A stretch of DNA of 64,000 nt, taken from the NCBI RefSeq assembly GCF_905171765.1, contig NC_053395.1:183228156-183292155 (forward strand). The letters run 5' to 3'. Positions within the stretch are counted from its first letter, which is position 1. Every line of letters starts with the position of its first letter. Made by a program: the position numbers and the translations under genes. The notes beneath the pieces were generated by a model. It was not told the DNA's origin, did no database searches, and was given only the letters and a program-made list of their open reading frames with translations. Source of the stretch: Bufo bufo (lineage: Eukaryota > Chordata > Amphibia > Anura > Bufonidae). Below, one piece after another: positions 11,351 through 22,225 of the stretch.

Positions 11351-14304
11351 CGGACTCACTGGCCCTTCCCACTCCCTGCCCTCACCGTCCTAACCGAATT
11401 TTCCAAAAAGTTTGGATTCTAACATCTTTTTGTGACTTGTTTCAGGCGAGAGAAAGCCTAGTATGCTACTCTAAATTTCTTGGCAATATGGGGAGTTGTC
11501 TTTTTCATTATGGAGAGCACAAATGTAAGATGTGCTAACTTTCATATATTTTTCCAAGAACCCCAGAGGAATGTTGCCTAGCCTAAAATAGTTATCACGT
11601 ATATTAACTGGTCTCCACAATAGAAATAGTACCTACCCAGTTCCCCCCCAAGGCCTCTTAACTTATAAAGCTGATTCTATCTGCTTTGCTCTGATAAAGA
11701 GCTGTTGTCCTGAAATAAACTACTTGCAGATGTGAGGCTGGCTTATCTATTTTCCTGGTTTTGCTACATAAGTATGTTTACAGGCTGAGCAATGACTGGA
11801 AGGGCATACTTTAGTTATGAAACACTCAGCTTTTTTAAATCATTTTGGAAAGAAAGCTGAATTATATGTTTTTCAAGTATGGATGTCAGTTTATATCTCT
11901 TTAGATCTTTCGCTCTCTCTGCAACTTTGGTTTGGGTAGAATCAACTTGTGTCTGAAGCAAAATTTTTTTTAAATTTGGCAAACCTGAAAATAACTGAAT
12001 CTTGAAAGGTTTTCTCACCTCTACTAAAACAACTATTTTGTTAGTCACTTCACCTCCCAAAAAACATAATATCAAGCGATCAAAAAGTTGTATGTGCCCC
12101 AAAATGGTACCAATAAAAACATTACCTTATCCGGCAAAAAGCACACACTCACACAAGATCAAAGCCAGAAAATGAAAAAAAAATGGCTCTAAGAAAATGT
12201 CAACACAAAATTTTATTTTTTTCGAAAAAATGCTCTTATTGTGTAAAAAAAAAAAAATTAAAAATAGACATATTTGGTATCACTGCATCCATAATGACTG
12301 GCTCTATACAATATTTTTTTTGTGCAAATTTGCATGTGCTTTATTGAAGGTTTTTAGACTTTTTCATACTTTAAAATAATTATCAATTTTTAGATAGATA
12401 GATATATAATGAGAAAGATAGATGACAGATAATAGAGATAGATGATTGATAGATAAATAGATAGATAGAAGATAGATAGATAAATAGATACATAGATGCA
12501 TATTTTCTATATATTGCGTTTCCTTGTATTTTAAATACTATATGCTGTGATCTGATTAAGGAATATAAATGTAAGCTTTATCATTACACATGTCAATTAT
12601 CATATAGATTATTTTGCGATGTCGACAGATAGCCGACATATGTATCGTTAGAGACCAGGTCTTGCAGAGATATCAACTAATGAGATCATTTTTTTCCGGA
12701 GTTGCTATGGTGATGGATATAATAATGAGATAATAGCCTATTCAGGCAACATACGTGGATGAATGCTTGGCCAACAAGTCAGCTAGAACACATGGTCTAT
12801 AATAGATCTTCTAGGGCTCTTGCACTGATTACAGTTCATTCTTTGATCACGAGTTCCACAATCCATTTTGTTTCATAATATGCACTGTCCAAGGAGTCCC
12901 ATAGCCAATTAACTTTATCCAATGAGCTTAAATAATGACCTTTCAAGTACAAACTGCAGTATATTAAGAAGTAAGTTATCTGTTAGGCGATCTGATGAGA
13001 CTAAATTTCAAGGCAAATCAAAAGATTTTATGGTCGCACTTCACTTGAGATAATGCTCAAGAATAACGGCGGAAAGTAATTTTTTATAGTGAGAAAATTC
13101 CCTTTTATACACTCTGACCTTTCCTGACTATAAAACAGTAAGAAACCGCAAAATCCTTTGGCCCATGGGACTTTGAAGCTGTATTCACCTACATATATTC
13201 TCTGCTCCTATTACCGTATAGTGAAGAGGATTAAACCGTGCAGGAGTAAATGACAGATAGCAACCTAATGAATATAAGGATAATTTTGTAGGACATGATG
13301 AAACCAAGGTGAATTTATTTTTTCGATTTAGAACCTATAACCTCTAACTTTTTTTTATTTCTCCATCTACTAAGCTATATGAGGGTATGCTTTATTAAGG
13401 AATAGGTTGTAGATTTTATTGAAACTACATTGAGCTACGTGCAATTTATCGATTACCTGTGATGGACTATGCAGTATAAAAAAACATGTTAAACTTAGCC
13501 TACAAATCGTCACGATTTGGCCCCATGCACACATAAACAAAACATGAATCCCGGCCATGTGCATACCACCTTTTTCTTTTTTTTTTGTTGTAGAAATGTC
13601 CTATCCTTGCCCACAAAACAGAGAATAGGACATGTTGTATTTTTTTTAAGGGTGCTGGTCACCATGGGTTTTCTTCCTATCTCTCTGACCACTCATAAAA
13701 AGTATCATTTGCCACGTCTTCTTCTTCATCTCTTCATCTTTCTGTTGGGGTTCCTCAGGGTTCAGTCCTTGGTCACCTCCTCTCTACACAGCTCCTATTG
13801 GACAAACTATCAGCAGATTTGGCTTTCATTACCAACTCTATGCTAGCAATGCCCAACTACATACCTCATCCTGTGATTGTCTCTAACATCATGTACTCTC
13901 TTCATCTGAAACTTTATCTAAAATTGAACTTTCTAAAAACTGAAAAACTGAATGTCTTGTTTTTTCCATTTACTAATTTAATACACCTGTGTGTGGCACT
14001 ACCATAACTGCTAGGGATCATACCCACCATCTTAAGGTTATGTTTGATTCAGAACATTCCTTCTTCCCCTTGATTATGCCACCTGCCCACTCATGCCACC
14101 TGAACCTCAAAAACATCTCCAGAATCTGGCCTTTTTCAAAGTGGAAACAGCAAAAACTTTCATTGTCGCCCTGATCTATTCTCTTTACTAATTGGTCTTC
14201 CCGGAAATAAACTTTCCTGTCTCAAATCTATCCTGAAAGCAGCAGCCAGGCTCAGCCTTAAGTCTAACTGCTACACTGATGTCTCCACCCTGTGCCAGCC
14301 TCGG
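11351..14304. other. Intergenic DNA without recognised genes
   Basis: Mostly AT-rich low-copy sequence. Predicted ORFs are short and lack domains. A GATA-type microsatellite lies at about 12390-12500. The 12540-13280 part is non-repetitive by eye. The 13600-14280 part reads like a fragment of degraded coding sequence (VPQGSVLG-like wording near 13745, CHLNLKNISRIWPF near 14098), possibly an eroded LINE reverse transcriptase on the plus strand, but frames are broken and I cannot confirm it. Confidence 0.35.
12390..12500. repeat. Interrupted GATA microsatellite
   Basis: Repeated GATA units (AGATAGATAGAT and variants) with interruptions, followed by TAGATACATAGATGC. Confidence 0.9.
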
Positions 14305-14554
14305 TTAGGGTAGGTTCATATCACATTTTTCCCATCCATTTAACGTATAAAAAAATGTATATGTTAAACGGATGCCTCAGACTGATGCCATACAGTGGCA
14401 TCCATTCACCATTGTAAAAAAAAATTAAAATTGTGTACGTTTTTCTTAATGGACTTGGCAGGATACAAGAACGTGGTGTCCTGTGTTTTTGTATCCTTTT
14501 TTTCTAATGTAAATGTCAAACGGAGGCTTAAAACGTGATGTGAACCTTCCCTTA
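14305..14554. repeat. MITE with GGTTCATATCAC ends
   Basis: Ends TTAGGGTAGGTTCATATCAC and GTGATGTGAACCTTCCCTTA are inverted copies with mismatches. The inside has partly complementary arms around TAAACGGATGCC and GTCAAACGGAGGC. It is related in style to the 44326 MITE. Confidence 0.7.
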
Positions 14555-14846
14555 CCTATACAATACAGGATTCAATTTAAAAGTCTCACTCTCAGTTTAA
14601 TCTTCTCACCCACAATCAATGCTCTCCACAGTGCTCCATAATTACTAGGTAAAAGATCTTCCCTCCACAGGTTAGTTACAACAACAACAAAAAGCCATGA
14701 GAACCCCTTTAATAAAATGTGTGTCAGTACAGTCCAGTTTGAATGCAGTTTAGTATATCTTGCAATATTAAAAATGTATCATTTTCAGTATCATACAGTA
14801 TATAGTATACAGCCACACATATGTACTATAAAAAAAATCATTAACC

Positions 14847-14954
14847 CAGGGATGCTCAACCTGCGGCCCTCCAGCTGTTGCAAAACCACAACTCCCAGCA
14901 TGCCCTAATAGCTGTAGGCTGTCCAGCTGGAGGGCCACAGGTTGGGCATCCTTA
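14847..14954. repeat. hAT-type MITE with 8-bp target duplication
   Basis: The left end CAGGGATGCTCAACCTGCGG and right arm CCACAGGTTGGGCATCC are inverted copies, and the interior continues the match (CCCTCCAGCTG/CAGCTGGAGGG). Flanks CATTAACC (14839-14846) and CATTACCC (14955-14962) match at 7 of 8 bases, as expected for hAT insertion. Confidence 0.8.
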
Positions 14955-15388
14955 CATTACCCTTTCAAGAGCAAGGCTGTCTAATGCCTTAATGTCCACA
15001 GAAAAATGTCCCATTCTAAAGGTAGCTTGTTGTTTTTTTTTATGCTTGGGCAAATATTTATTCTTTTTTTTGGGGGGGGGCAGATTTGGGTTCTAAAGTG
15101 GTGCATTCAAACTTCATTAAACTTGAGGAGCAGCTTTCACTATAACACATAAAGTGGGAACTTCTCTGAACAGGTCGGCAGTGTTGGACTGGGGTTACTT
15201 GTTGGTGAAAGGTTGGATGGCACCTGATGCAGGTTCCTGTATTGCTGACTCCTCATATATGGTGTTTACATGCCCCCACCTTCATAAAGAGAGATTTCCA
15301 CTTCCAGTGCCACTACACAAGTCACACCCCTCCCAAGGTCACCCATGCTTGTCCATTATCATCTCCATGCTGCATTGTATAGACTTAA

Positions 15389-15697
15389 AGGGGTTTTAGG
15401 GATTTTACTATTGAGAGGATATCATCAATATCTGATTAGCGTGGGTCTGACACCCAACACCCTCGCAGTCAGCTGTCTCGGGGTAGCTCCGGCACGATAA
15501 CTATACAGCTCTGTTCACTGTATATGGAGCTGGTTACTGCAGTGCTACTCCTATTGAAATGAAGTAATTACACAGTGGGCAGAGCTGTGTAGCTCCTGTG
15601 GCAGCCTTCCGCCGCAACAGCTGATTAGCAGATGTGCGGGTTGTTAAACCCAGACTAATCATATATGCCATCAATAGCAAAATCCTGGACAAGCCCT
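15389..15697. repeat. MITE flanked by TTAA (AGGGGTTTT end)
   Basis: TTAA at 15385-15388 and 15698-15701 flank ends AGGGGTTTT and AAGCCCT. The interior is similar to the MITE at 46156 (ATCAATATCTGATTAG..GGGTCTGACACCC). Confidence 0.65.
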
Positions 15698-16070
15698 TTA
15701 AGAAAAATTGTATTCATTTGAATTGCAATTAAAGTTACAAAGTAGGGCACAGAGGGACTGTCAGATAATTTATTTAAAAAACTGGATTGTTCAGTCTTAT
15801 TACAGAAACACAATGTAAAAGGCTTTGGCCATGGTGAATATTTTAAGAAGAGAGATGCTGTTCTATGTAAGGAAAAAGAAACAGCTGGAAATACTCAAAA
15901 CCTGTTGTGATAATGACTTTAAACCAGTGTGAAATGCTGATTGTAGAAATGCTTACAAAAACCCTCGACATATTGTGCAAACATATCTCAACTTATTTGC
16001 TAAGTCAAGTTTATTTAGCAATCTTTTCTTAAGTCTCAGCATTCTTGAGTCAGAAGTCTAAGGACCTGGT

Positions 16071-16393
16071 TTATCAAGACCAGAGTGTGGTCCGCTCTGC
16101 CGGAGAAGGCATGTAATTTATGACGAGGCACCAACTTCATTGTAAATTACATGCCTCCTATGTCATTCCAGTCTATGATGTAAATAATGACACCTCAGCA
16201 CAAACCCCTTTTTGGAAAACAGGCGAGAGCAATGTAAAAATGTCAGATGCAAATAAAAAAAAATTGCAAGAGTTTTGCAACTTTTTAGGCCAAAAAAAAG
16301 GCATGGGGGGGGGGGAGAGTAATCAAGACTGGCATTTTATGTACCTGTCCTGATATCCCCTGCCCACTGCCAGAGGATGTGCCTAATTTATGT
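16071..16393. repeat. Left part of a MITE split by the PLE dimer
   Basis: Starts CTGGTTTATCAAGACCAG, runs through GATGTGCCTAATTTATG and is cut at about 16393. The right part resumes at about 28120 with TGCCTAATTTATGACAAGAC and ends near 28470 (GATAAATTTCCCCC). The two sides share a 13-15 bp duplication, which identifies the interrupted target. Confidence 0.6.
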
Positions 16394-17594
16394 AGTGTAT
16401 ACAAAATGAAGGGGCACTCACATATGGGAAACACTGGACGATTAAGTAAATGTAATTTAATATTCTAAAAACAAACCCCTAAAATATACTAAAAACATAT
16501 AATGTAACAACCTATAAATTACATATATGTGAATCCTAATAGCACTTTGGTAAGCGTGCTGGCGTAAAATGCTGTTAATGCGTGGTATCACATACAGTCC
16601 ATGTAGACAATCTCTTAATGTAGATATAAACTCGCCAGTCTATAAATTCATAGATACACAGGCATATAATTGTGGGTATAGTGAAACAATGTCTCAATTG
16701 GTATAGAAAAATGACCGCACAATGTGTTCCAGTGGTAACAGTGGTGTGAAATATCCGGAATATCACACCAGTGATTTATAACACTATGTCCAATTGCGAT
16801 AGAACATGGGAGTCCAATATTCAGTTAAGCACGTTGGGATGAACTTCCCAGTTACTTACAGTGTCCAGCCGCTTATGGTGACCCGGTCTCTCCCCTCCTC
16901 ACTGCTAGACCGCAGTGTATAGTTACCCAGGTGGCCGTGCCTGGCCGGCCGTGGCGTCCCACGTGACCTGGTGATCTGGGGTTCCGGGCGGACGCTTTAG
17001 TGACGTCACTGCTGTGCGGCGGCAATTTCAAATTCAGAAGTCAATCTTTAGCGATTACAGCTAGATATCCAATTTCTTTGGTCTTTTGCTTGAATCCACG
17101 CTCACTCTGTAATGCCAGACGCGTTTCAGGGTCTTACACCCCTTCCTCAGTGGCCACCGAGTGAGTGGATTCTCACTCTTTATAAATGATACTGACCCAC
17201 CCACAATTGTGCTTTTTTTCAGCTTATTGCAATACATGGAATGGATTTGGTTGTTCTTATATTGCTGTTACAATTTATACATAAATGTGATTAAAAACAT
17301 AAATATTACTCCCCATATAATGGCTACAATGTTAAAATGTTAAGATAATAGTCCTAGGGAAGAATTGCAAGGTCGGTGATACATTTTGAAATAAAAACGC
17401 ATCAAAACCGCAGCCATGTGAACTGCGTTTTGTATGCGATTTCTATAATTTGATGTTCTGAAGGGCAAGATGATCCCTACCAAGGGACTTGGACCTAAAC
17501 CGCATCAATATATTTGAATCTTGTCTGCGGTTATGTGATTTGTTGATTTGTTCCTCAGATTTCATATATTGCTGGGATAATTGATAGTAATATA
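16394..17594 (-). repeat. PLE pLTR, outer copy of minus arm (3'-truncated)
   Basis: Matches 26822-28119 in reverse but lacks the last 97 bp (the CTCCATTTTTCCTTCTAGG...ATATTTG segment). It differs from the inner copy at 17537 (A instead of G on the plus strand). It contains a hammerhead motif. Confidence 0.9.
17114..17154 (-). ncRNA. Hammerhead ribozyme in outer-left pLTR
   Basis: Same 41-nt motif as at 22642-22682, reverse strand: stem I GCCA/TGGC, CTGAGGA core, stem II AGGG/CCCT, GAAA, ACGCGT, cleavage-site C. No base change seen. Confidence 0.82.
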
Positions 17595-17684
17595 TGTGGG
17601 GAGCAGTCCCATGGGGAGGGGAATCACAGTGTCAATTATTGATCAAACTGCGATATCTCATCCCCACCGGACAACCCCCCACTG

Positions 17685-19910
17685 TCACAGGAAACCGAAA
17701 ACCTCCATCTCAGCATTTAGACCCCTTGGTATTATGGTGTCATACTCGAAGATTCTACGAGATTCCTGTCGTGACATGTGTGCGATATGGTTACCTCCTC
17801 TCCACACTTTTTTGACCCTTTCTATGGCTGTGAACTTTAAGCCTGTTGGGTCACAATTGTGTTGAATTTTAAAATGTTTTGATAGGGAGTGGGTTTCTAA
17901 ACCCTTCTTAATATTCGCCACATGTTCGGCTACTCTCTTTTTGAGTGTCCTTTTGGTTCTCCCTATATATTGTTTCCTGCACCCACATTCCAACAGATAT
18001 ATGACATCGGTAGAATCACAGGTTAGGCATTCCTGTATCTCTACACTGAAGGAATTTGTTGTGGATTTTACCCATGTTGTTTTTTTGGGAAAATTGGTAA
18101 TCTTGCAGTTTGTACATCTGCCACATTTGAAAAATCCATTAGTTGTTAGCCAGTTTTTCTTTTGTTGTTGTTGCCCATCCTTTTTATTTTTTACTGTTGG
18201 GGCTATTTTGCCTGCCAAATTATTTGCCCTTGTGTATGTTATTTTTGGTACATCACTCAACAGTGGGCCAATTAGTTTATCGTTTAGCAAATGTTCCCAA
18301 TGTTTACGGATGCTTCTTTCCATCACTCTATATTGAGAGCTGAATGGAAGAATAATTCTTAATATTTCATCAGGCGATTGTGGTGCCCCTATCTCAAAAA
18401 AGTCCTTTCGTTCCATCATCTTCACTTTTTCTAGTGATTTATCTATCAGTTGGACTGGGTAATCTCTTTCTAGCAATTGTTTCTTCAAGTTAGCAGCCTC
18501 TTCATCAAACTTACTCTCAACCGTACAGTTCCGCTTGAGTCTGCGGAACTGACCGGTTGGTATGTTGGTTAGCCATCGCGGAAGGTGGCAACTGGTAAAT
18601 CTGATGAAGCTGTTTTTGGCTACGGGCTTGAAAAACGTACTGCATTGCAGTCTGCTATCTCTAATCCATATCTCTAGATCCAAGAACTCTACTTTCTCTT
18701 GACTGATGGTCGGACTAAATACCAAGTTCTTGTCATTTTTGTTGATGTCACTGAGGAATACATCAAGAGACTCAGCAGTGTTGCACCAAATGAACAAGAT
18801 ATCGTCAATGTACCGGCGCCACATCACCAGATCCTTCCCCAGCCTGGGTAAGATGGTCTCTCTCTCCCATTGAGCCAAAAAGAGGTTGGCATAGCTGGGG
18901 GCGAATCTGGTGCCCATGGCGGTGCCGGTACATTGCAGATAGAACTCCTGCTCAAAAGAGAAATAATTATGAGCTAGAATGTATCTCACTCCATCTAACA
19001 GGAATTCCAATTGTTCTACCGGGAGCCCAGCATCTCCTGACAGTTGCTCATATAGTGCCTGTGTCCCCCTGGTATGTTCAATGACTGTGTAGAGGGATCC
19101 AACATCCAGTGTCCCCAAGATCCACCCATCCATCCAATTGACTTCTTCCAATGATTTAATAATGTCAGTGGTGTCACGAATGTATGATGGCACTCGATTG
19201 ACATAAGGTTGAAGCCATTGATCAATATACTTGGATAGGTTGCATGATATAGATTGTATTCCCGACACTATCGGGCGACCTGGTGGTGCTTCCAGGTTCT
19301 TGTGGATCTTGGGGACACAATAGAACATTGGGATTCTCCTCTCAGTATCCAGGATGAATTTAGCTTCTTGATCAGAAAGAAACTCAGCTTTTACCCCCTT
19401 TACACAGTATTCTTTCAAGATATTGTAATATTCCTGTGTGGGGTCTCCCTTTAGTTTTTTATAAGTATTTTCTGATCTTAGCTGTCTATAGCATTCTTCT
19501 ATGTAATCTGTCGTATTGAGAATAACTACGGCCCCGCCTTTATCGGCTGGTCTAATTACGATGTTATTTTCTTCCTGTAGGGATTTAATAGCCTTAATCT
19601 CTTCTCTGCTTAAATTTGTGTTAACTTTTCGGCTTTTGACTCTTCTTAGATCTCGTTCAACATTGTTCTTGAACGTGGCCATTTCGCTGCTAATCTCCTG
19701 CCTGGGGAATTTTTTAGATCTAACTTTAAGATCTGTATGTACATATTTGTTTGTATTCCCTCCTATATCACTATCCCTATTGATGGGATTTTTTAGGAAA
19801 TATTTTTTAAGACATAGGCGTCTGATGAATTTCTCCACTCCTATGTATGTGGCGAATTTGTCTATAGAATTGGTGGGAGCAAACTTAAGGCCCTTATTAA
19901 GAAGTTGCAC
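17685..19910 (-). CDS. PLE ORF2: reverse transcriptase plus GIY-YIG endonuclease (minus arm)
   Basis: Same protein as 24506-26731, with two residue differences: Ala instead of Pro at 183 and Asn instead of Lys at 238. RT motif A (TLDV, D269), motif B (TAMGTRFAPS), YIDD (367-370), the cysteine cluster (596-602), VIY and YIG (636-650) and Glu716 are all present. The listed start is GTG; the frame is open from about 20294, with no ATG before internal Met77. It lies downstream of ORF1 (19967-20878) in the same arm. The protein would reverse-transcribe element RNA and nick target DNA; this is family knowledge, not shown by this copy. Confidence 0.93.
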   Translation of the reverse strand: MQLLNKGLKFAPTNSIDKFATYIGVEKFIRRLCLKKYFLKNPINRDSDIGGNTNKYVHTDLKVRSKKFPRQEISSEMATFKNNVERDLRRVKSRKVNTNLSREEIKAIKSLQEENNIVIRPADKGGAVVILNTTDYIEECYRQLRSENTYKKLKGDPTQEYYNILKEYCVKGVKAEFLSDQEAKFILDTERRIPMFYCVPKIHKNLEAPPGRPIVSGIQSISCNLSKYIDQWLQPYVNRVPSYIRDTTDIIKSLEEVNWMDGWILGTLDVGSLYTVIEHTRGTQALYEQLSGDAGLPVEQLEFLLDGVRYILAHNYFSFEQEFYLQCTGTAMGTRFAPSYANLFLAQWERETILPRLGKDLVMWRRYIDDILFIWCNTAESLDVFLSDINKNDKNLVFSPTISQEKVEFLDLEIWIRDSRLQCSTFFKPVAKNSFIRFTSCHLPRWLTNIPTGQFRRLKRNCTVESKFDEEAANLKKQLLERDYPVQLIDKSLEKVKMMERKDFFEIGAPQSPDEILRIILPFSSQYRVMERSIRKHWEHLLNDKLIGPLLSDVPKITYTRANNLAGKIAPTVKNKKDGQQQQKKNWLTTNGFFKCGRCTNCKITNFPKKTTWVKSTTNSFSVEIQECLTCDSTDVIYLLECGCRKQYIGRTKRTLKKRVAEHVANIKKGLETHSLSKHFKIQHNCDPTGLKFTAIERVKKVWRGGNHIAHMSRQESRRIFEYDTIIPRGLNAEMEVFGFL

Positions 19911-19966
19911 CTGGGTCTCTGTAAGTGCAATATCACTGATATTTATTACATTGGTGGTTGGTGTTT

Positions 19967-20878
19967 TTAATTTTTGTATTTTCTCTTTTTGTGCATGTCG
20001 TCCTCTCCGAATTCTTCGTTGTGATTGTGTCTTTGTGCTCTGTTGGTTATTGGTGTGTGATGGTGTATTGTGTTGTGCTGGTGTCTGTGCTCCTGCCTGT
20101 GTGTCTGGTAGTGCCCCCTGCCCTGTGCATATTCTCTCGGACGCTCCCTCAAATTGTAATCGTGAACATGATTCTGTGTTTTGTGACTGTGTGTTCTTGT
20201 CTCTTGTCGTGGTGGAGTGGGAGTGCGTGTGCTCCTTATTCGTGCTTTGTGATGTGGTGGTGTAAAATCTAAAAAATGAGGTGTTGCTAGTGTCTCATAT
20301 CTGTTTGAGATTTTGATATTCTCAAACTGTGTATTTGTGTGTTCAACTTCCCTTTGTCCATAAGTCTCAGTGATTTCTTTTCTTTCCATATGTTGTAATT
20401 TTCTGGATTTTTTACCTATTATTTCCCTTTCTAATGTGTCTAAATTTTTACAAATTCTCTCGTGCCATTTGTGGACTACATCGGTATCTGGGAATGTTTC
20501 CATTTCCTTTTTTAGGGTATCAATTTGCCCTGTCATATCTTCTGTCATTTGTATCCTCCTTTTAATAATCATTTGGACAAGGGCCTCCGACTGTGTTTTC
20601 AGAAAGCCGTCCCATTCCTTTTTAAATTTGTCACTCACCAAATCTGACGCTGGTGTCTTGGCAAGTGTCAAACCCTTGGGAATGAGGCCCCTGTCCAAAT
20701 ATTGCGTAAGCGATCTTATCTCCCATTTGTTACGCAATTGACGTTGCAACGTCTTCTCCAGGACTTTAAAAGCATCATCCATTGATCTTGTACTTTCTAT
20801 TGATGCTTCTCCTTCCATATTAAAGGTGAAAGCCTCAATATTTTTGTATTTGTTGTCTAGGTGTCCCCAAATGTCCAT
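19967..20878 (-). CDS. PLE ORF1 (minus arm)
   Basis: 303 residues, identical to the plus-arm ORF1 except Lys124 instead of Arg. The N-terminal two thirds are charged and helix-forming with likely coiled coil (about 33-60 and 90-175); the last 100 residues are rich in His, Arg, Thr and Pro. No enzymatic motif is visible. It probably binds element RNA, by analogy with other retroelement ORF1 proteins, which is inference. It precedes ORF2 and overlaps its upstream open frame. Confidence 0.85.
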   Translation of the reverse strand: MDIWGHLDNKYKNIEAFTFNMEGEASIESTRSMDDAFKVLEKTLQRQLRNKWEIRSLTQYLDRGLIPKGLTLAKTPASDLVSDKFKKEWDGFLKTQSEALVQMIIKRRIQMTEDMTGQIDTLKKEMETFPDTDVVHKWHERICKNLDTLEREIIGKKSRKLQHMERKEITETYGQREVEHTNTQFENIKISNRYETLATPHFLDFTPPHHKARIRSTRTPTPPRQETRTHSHKTQNHVHDYNLRERPREYAQGRGHYQTHRQEHRHQHNTIHHHTPITNRAQRHNHNEEFGEDDMHKKRKYKN

Positions 20879-20916
20879 CTCGTGGTCGGGGGAGCTCAGC
20901 TGTTGAGGGTATAGTT

Positions 20917-22200
20917 CAAATATTTGTATATAAAATACAGCGGCTCACCCCTATCACGTATGGATAGGTGCTCACCCTCCGGTCCTACCCTCAGGACCTA
21001 GAAGGAAAAATGGAGTGTATACAAAATGAAGGGGCACTCACATATGGGAAACACTGGACGATTAAGTAAATGTAATTTAATATTCTAAAAACAAACCCCT
21101 AAAATATACTAAAAACATATAATGTAACAACCTATAAATTACATATATGTGAATCCTAATAGCACTTTGGTAAGCGTGCTGGCGTAAAATGCTGTTAATG
21201 CGTGGTATCACATACAGTCCATGTAGACAATCTCTTAATGTAGATATAAACTCGCCAGTCTATAAATTCATAGATACACAGGCATATAATTGTGGGTATA
21301 GTGAAACAATGTCTCAATTGGTATAGAAAAATGACCGCACAATGTGTTCCAGTGGTAACAGTGGTGTGAAATATCCGGAATATCACACCAGTGATTTATA
21401 ACACTATGTCCAATTGCGATAGAACATGGGAGTCCAATATTCAGTTAAGCACGTTGGGATGAACTTCCCAGTTACTTACAGTGTCCAGCCGCTTATGGTG
21501 ACCCGGTCTCTCCCCTCCTCACTGCTAGACCGCAGTGTATAGTTACCCAGGTGGCCGTGCCTGGCCGGCCGTGGCGTCCCACGTGACCTGGTGATCTGGG
21601 GTTCCGGGCGGACGCTTTAGTGACGTCACTGCTGTGCGGCGGCAATTTCAAATTCAGAAGTCAATCTTTAGCGATTACAGCTAGATATCCAATTTCTTTG
21701 GTCTTTTGCTTGAATCCACGCTCACTCTGTAATGCCAGACGCGTTTCAGGGTCTTACACCCCTTCCTCAGTGGCCACCGAGTGAGTGGATTCTCACTCTT
21801 TATAAATGATACTGACCCACCCACAATTGTGCTTTTTTTCAGCTTATTGCAATACATGGAATGGATTTGGTTGTTCTTATATTGCTGTTACAATTTATAC
21901 ATAAATGTGATTAAAAACATAAATATTACTCCCCATATAATGGCTACAATGTTAAAATGTTAAGATAATAGTCCTAGGGAAGAATTGCAAGGTCGGTGAT
22001 ACATTTTGAAATAAAAACGCATCAAAACCGCAGCCATGTGAACTGCGTTTTGTATGCGATTTCTATAATTTGATGTTCTGAAGGGCAAGATGATCCCTAC
22101 CAAGGGACTTGGACCTAAACCGCATCAATATATTTGAATCTTGTCTGCGGTTATGTGGTTTGTTGATTTGTTCCTCAGATTTCATATATTGCTGGGATAA
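20917..22200 (-). repeat. PLE pLTR, inner copy of minus arm
   Basis: Reverse copy of 22216-23499. Its 5' end stops at the hairpin junction, so the first 14 bp or so of the pLTR are missing. It carries a hammerhead motif. Confidence 0.9.
21734..21774 (-). ncRNA. Hammerhead ribozyme in inner-left pLTR
   Basis: Reverse-strand copy of the motif at 22642-22682, with all conserved core bases retained. Confidence 0.82.
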
Positions 22201-22225
22201 CTATATTACTATCAATTATCCCAGC
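22191..22225. other. Junction hairpin between PLE arms
   Basis: GCTGGGATAA (22191-22200) and TTATCCCAGC (22216-22225) pair around the loop CTATATTACTATCAA. The loop is the first 15 bases of the plus-strand copy, so the minus copy joined the plus copy slightly inside its own 5' end. Confidence 0.9.

Noticed and set aside
16575..16766. The 63-residue ORF MIFRIFHTTVT... present four times
   Set aside because: It occurs once per pLTR because the pLTR is repeated; no domain or conservation evidence beyond that.
19516..20265. A 249-residue plus-strand ORF with hydrophobic stretches, and its mirror at 24151-24900
   Set aside because: Lies antisense to ORF1 and ORF2 of the PLE. Hydrophobic runs come from the complement of lysine/asparagine-rich codons.
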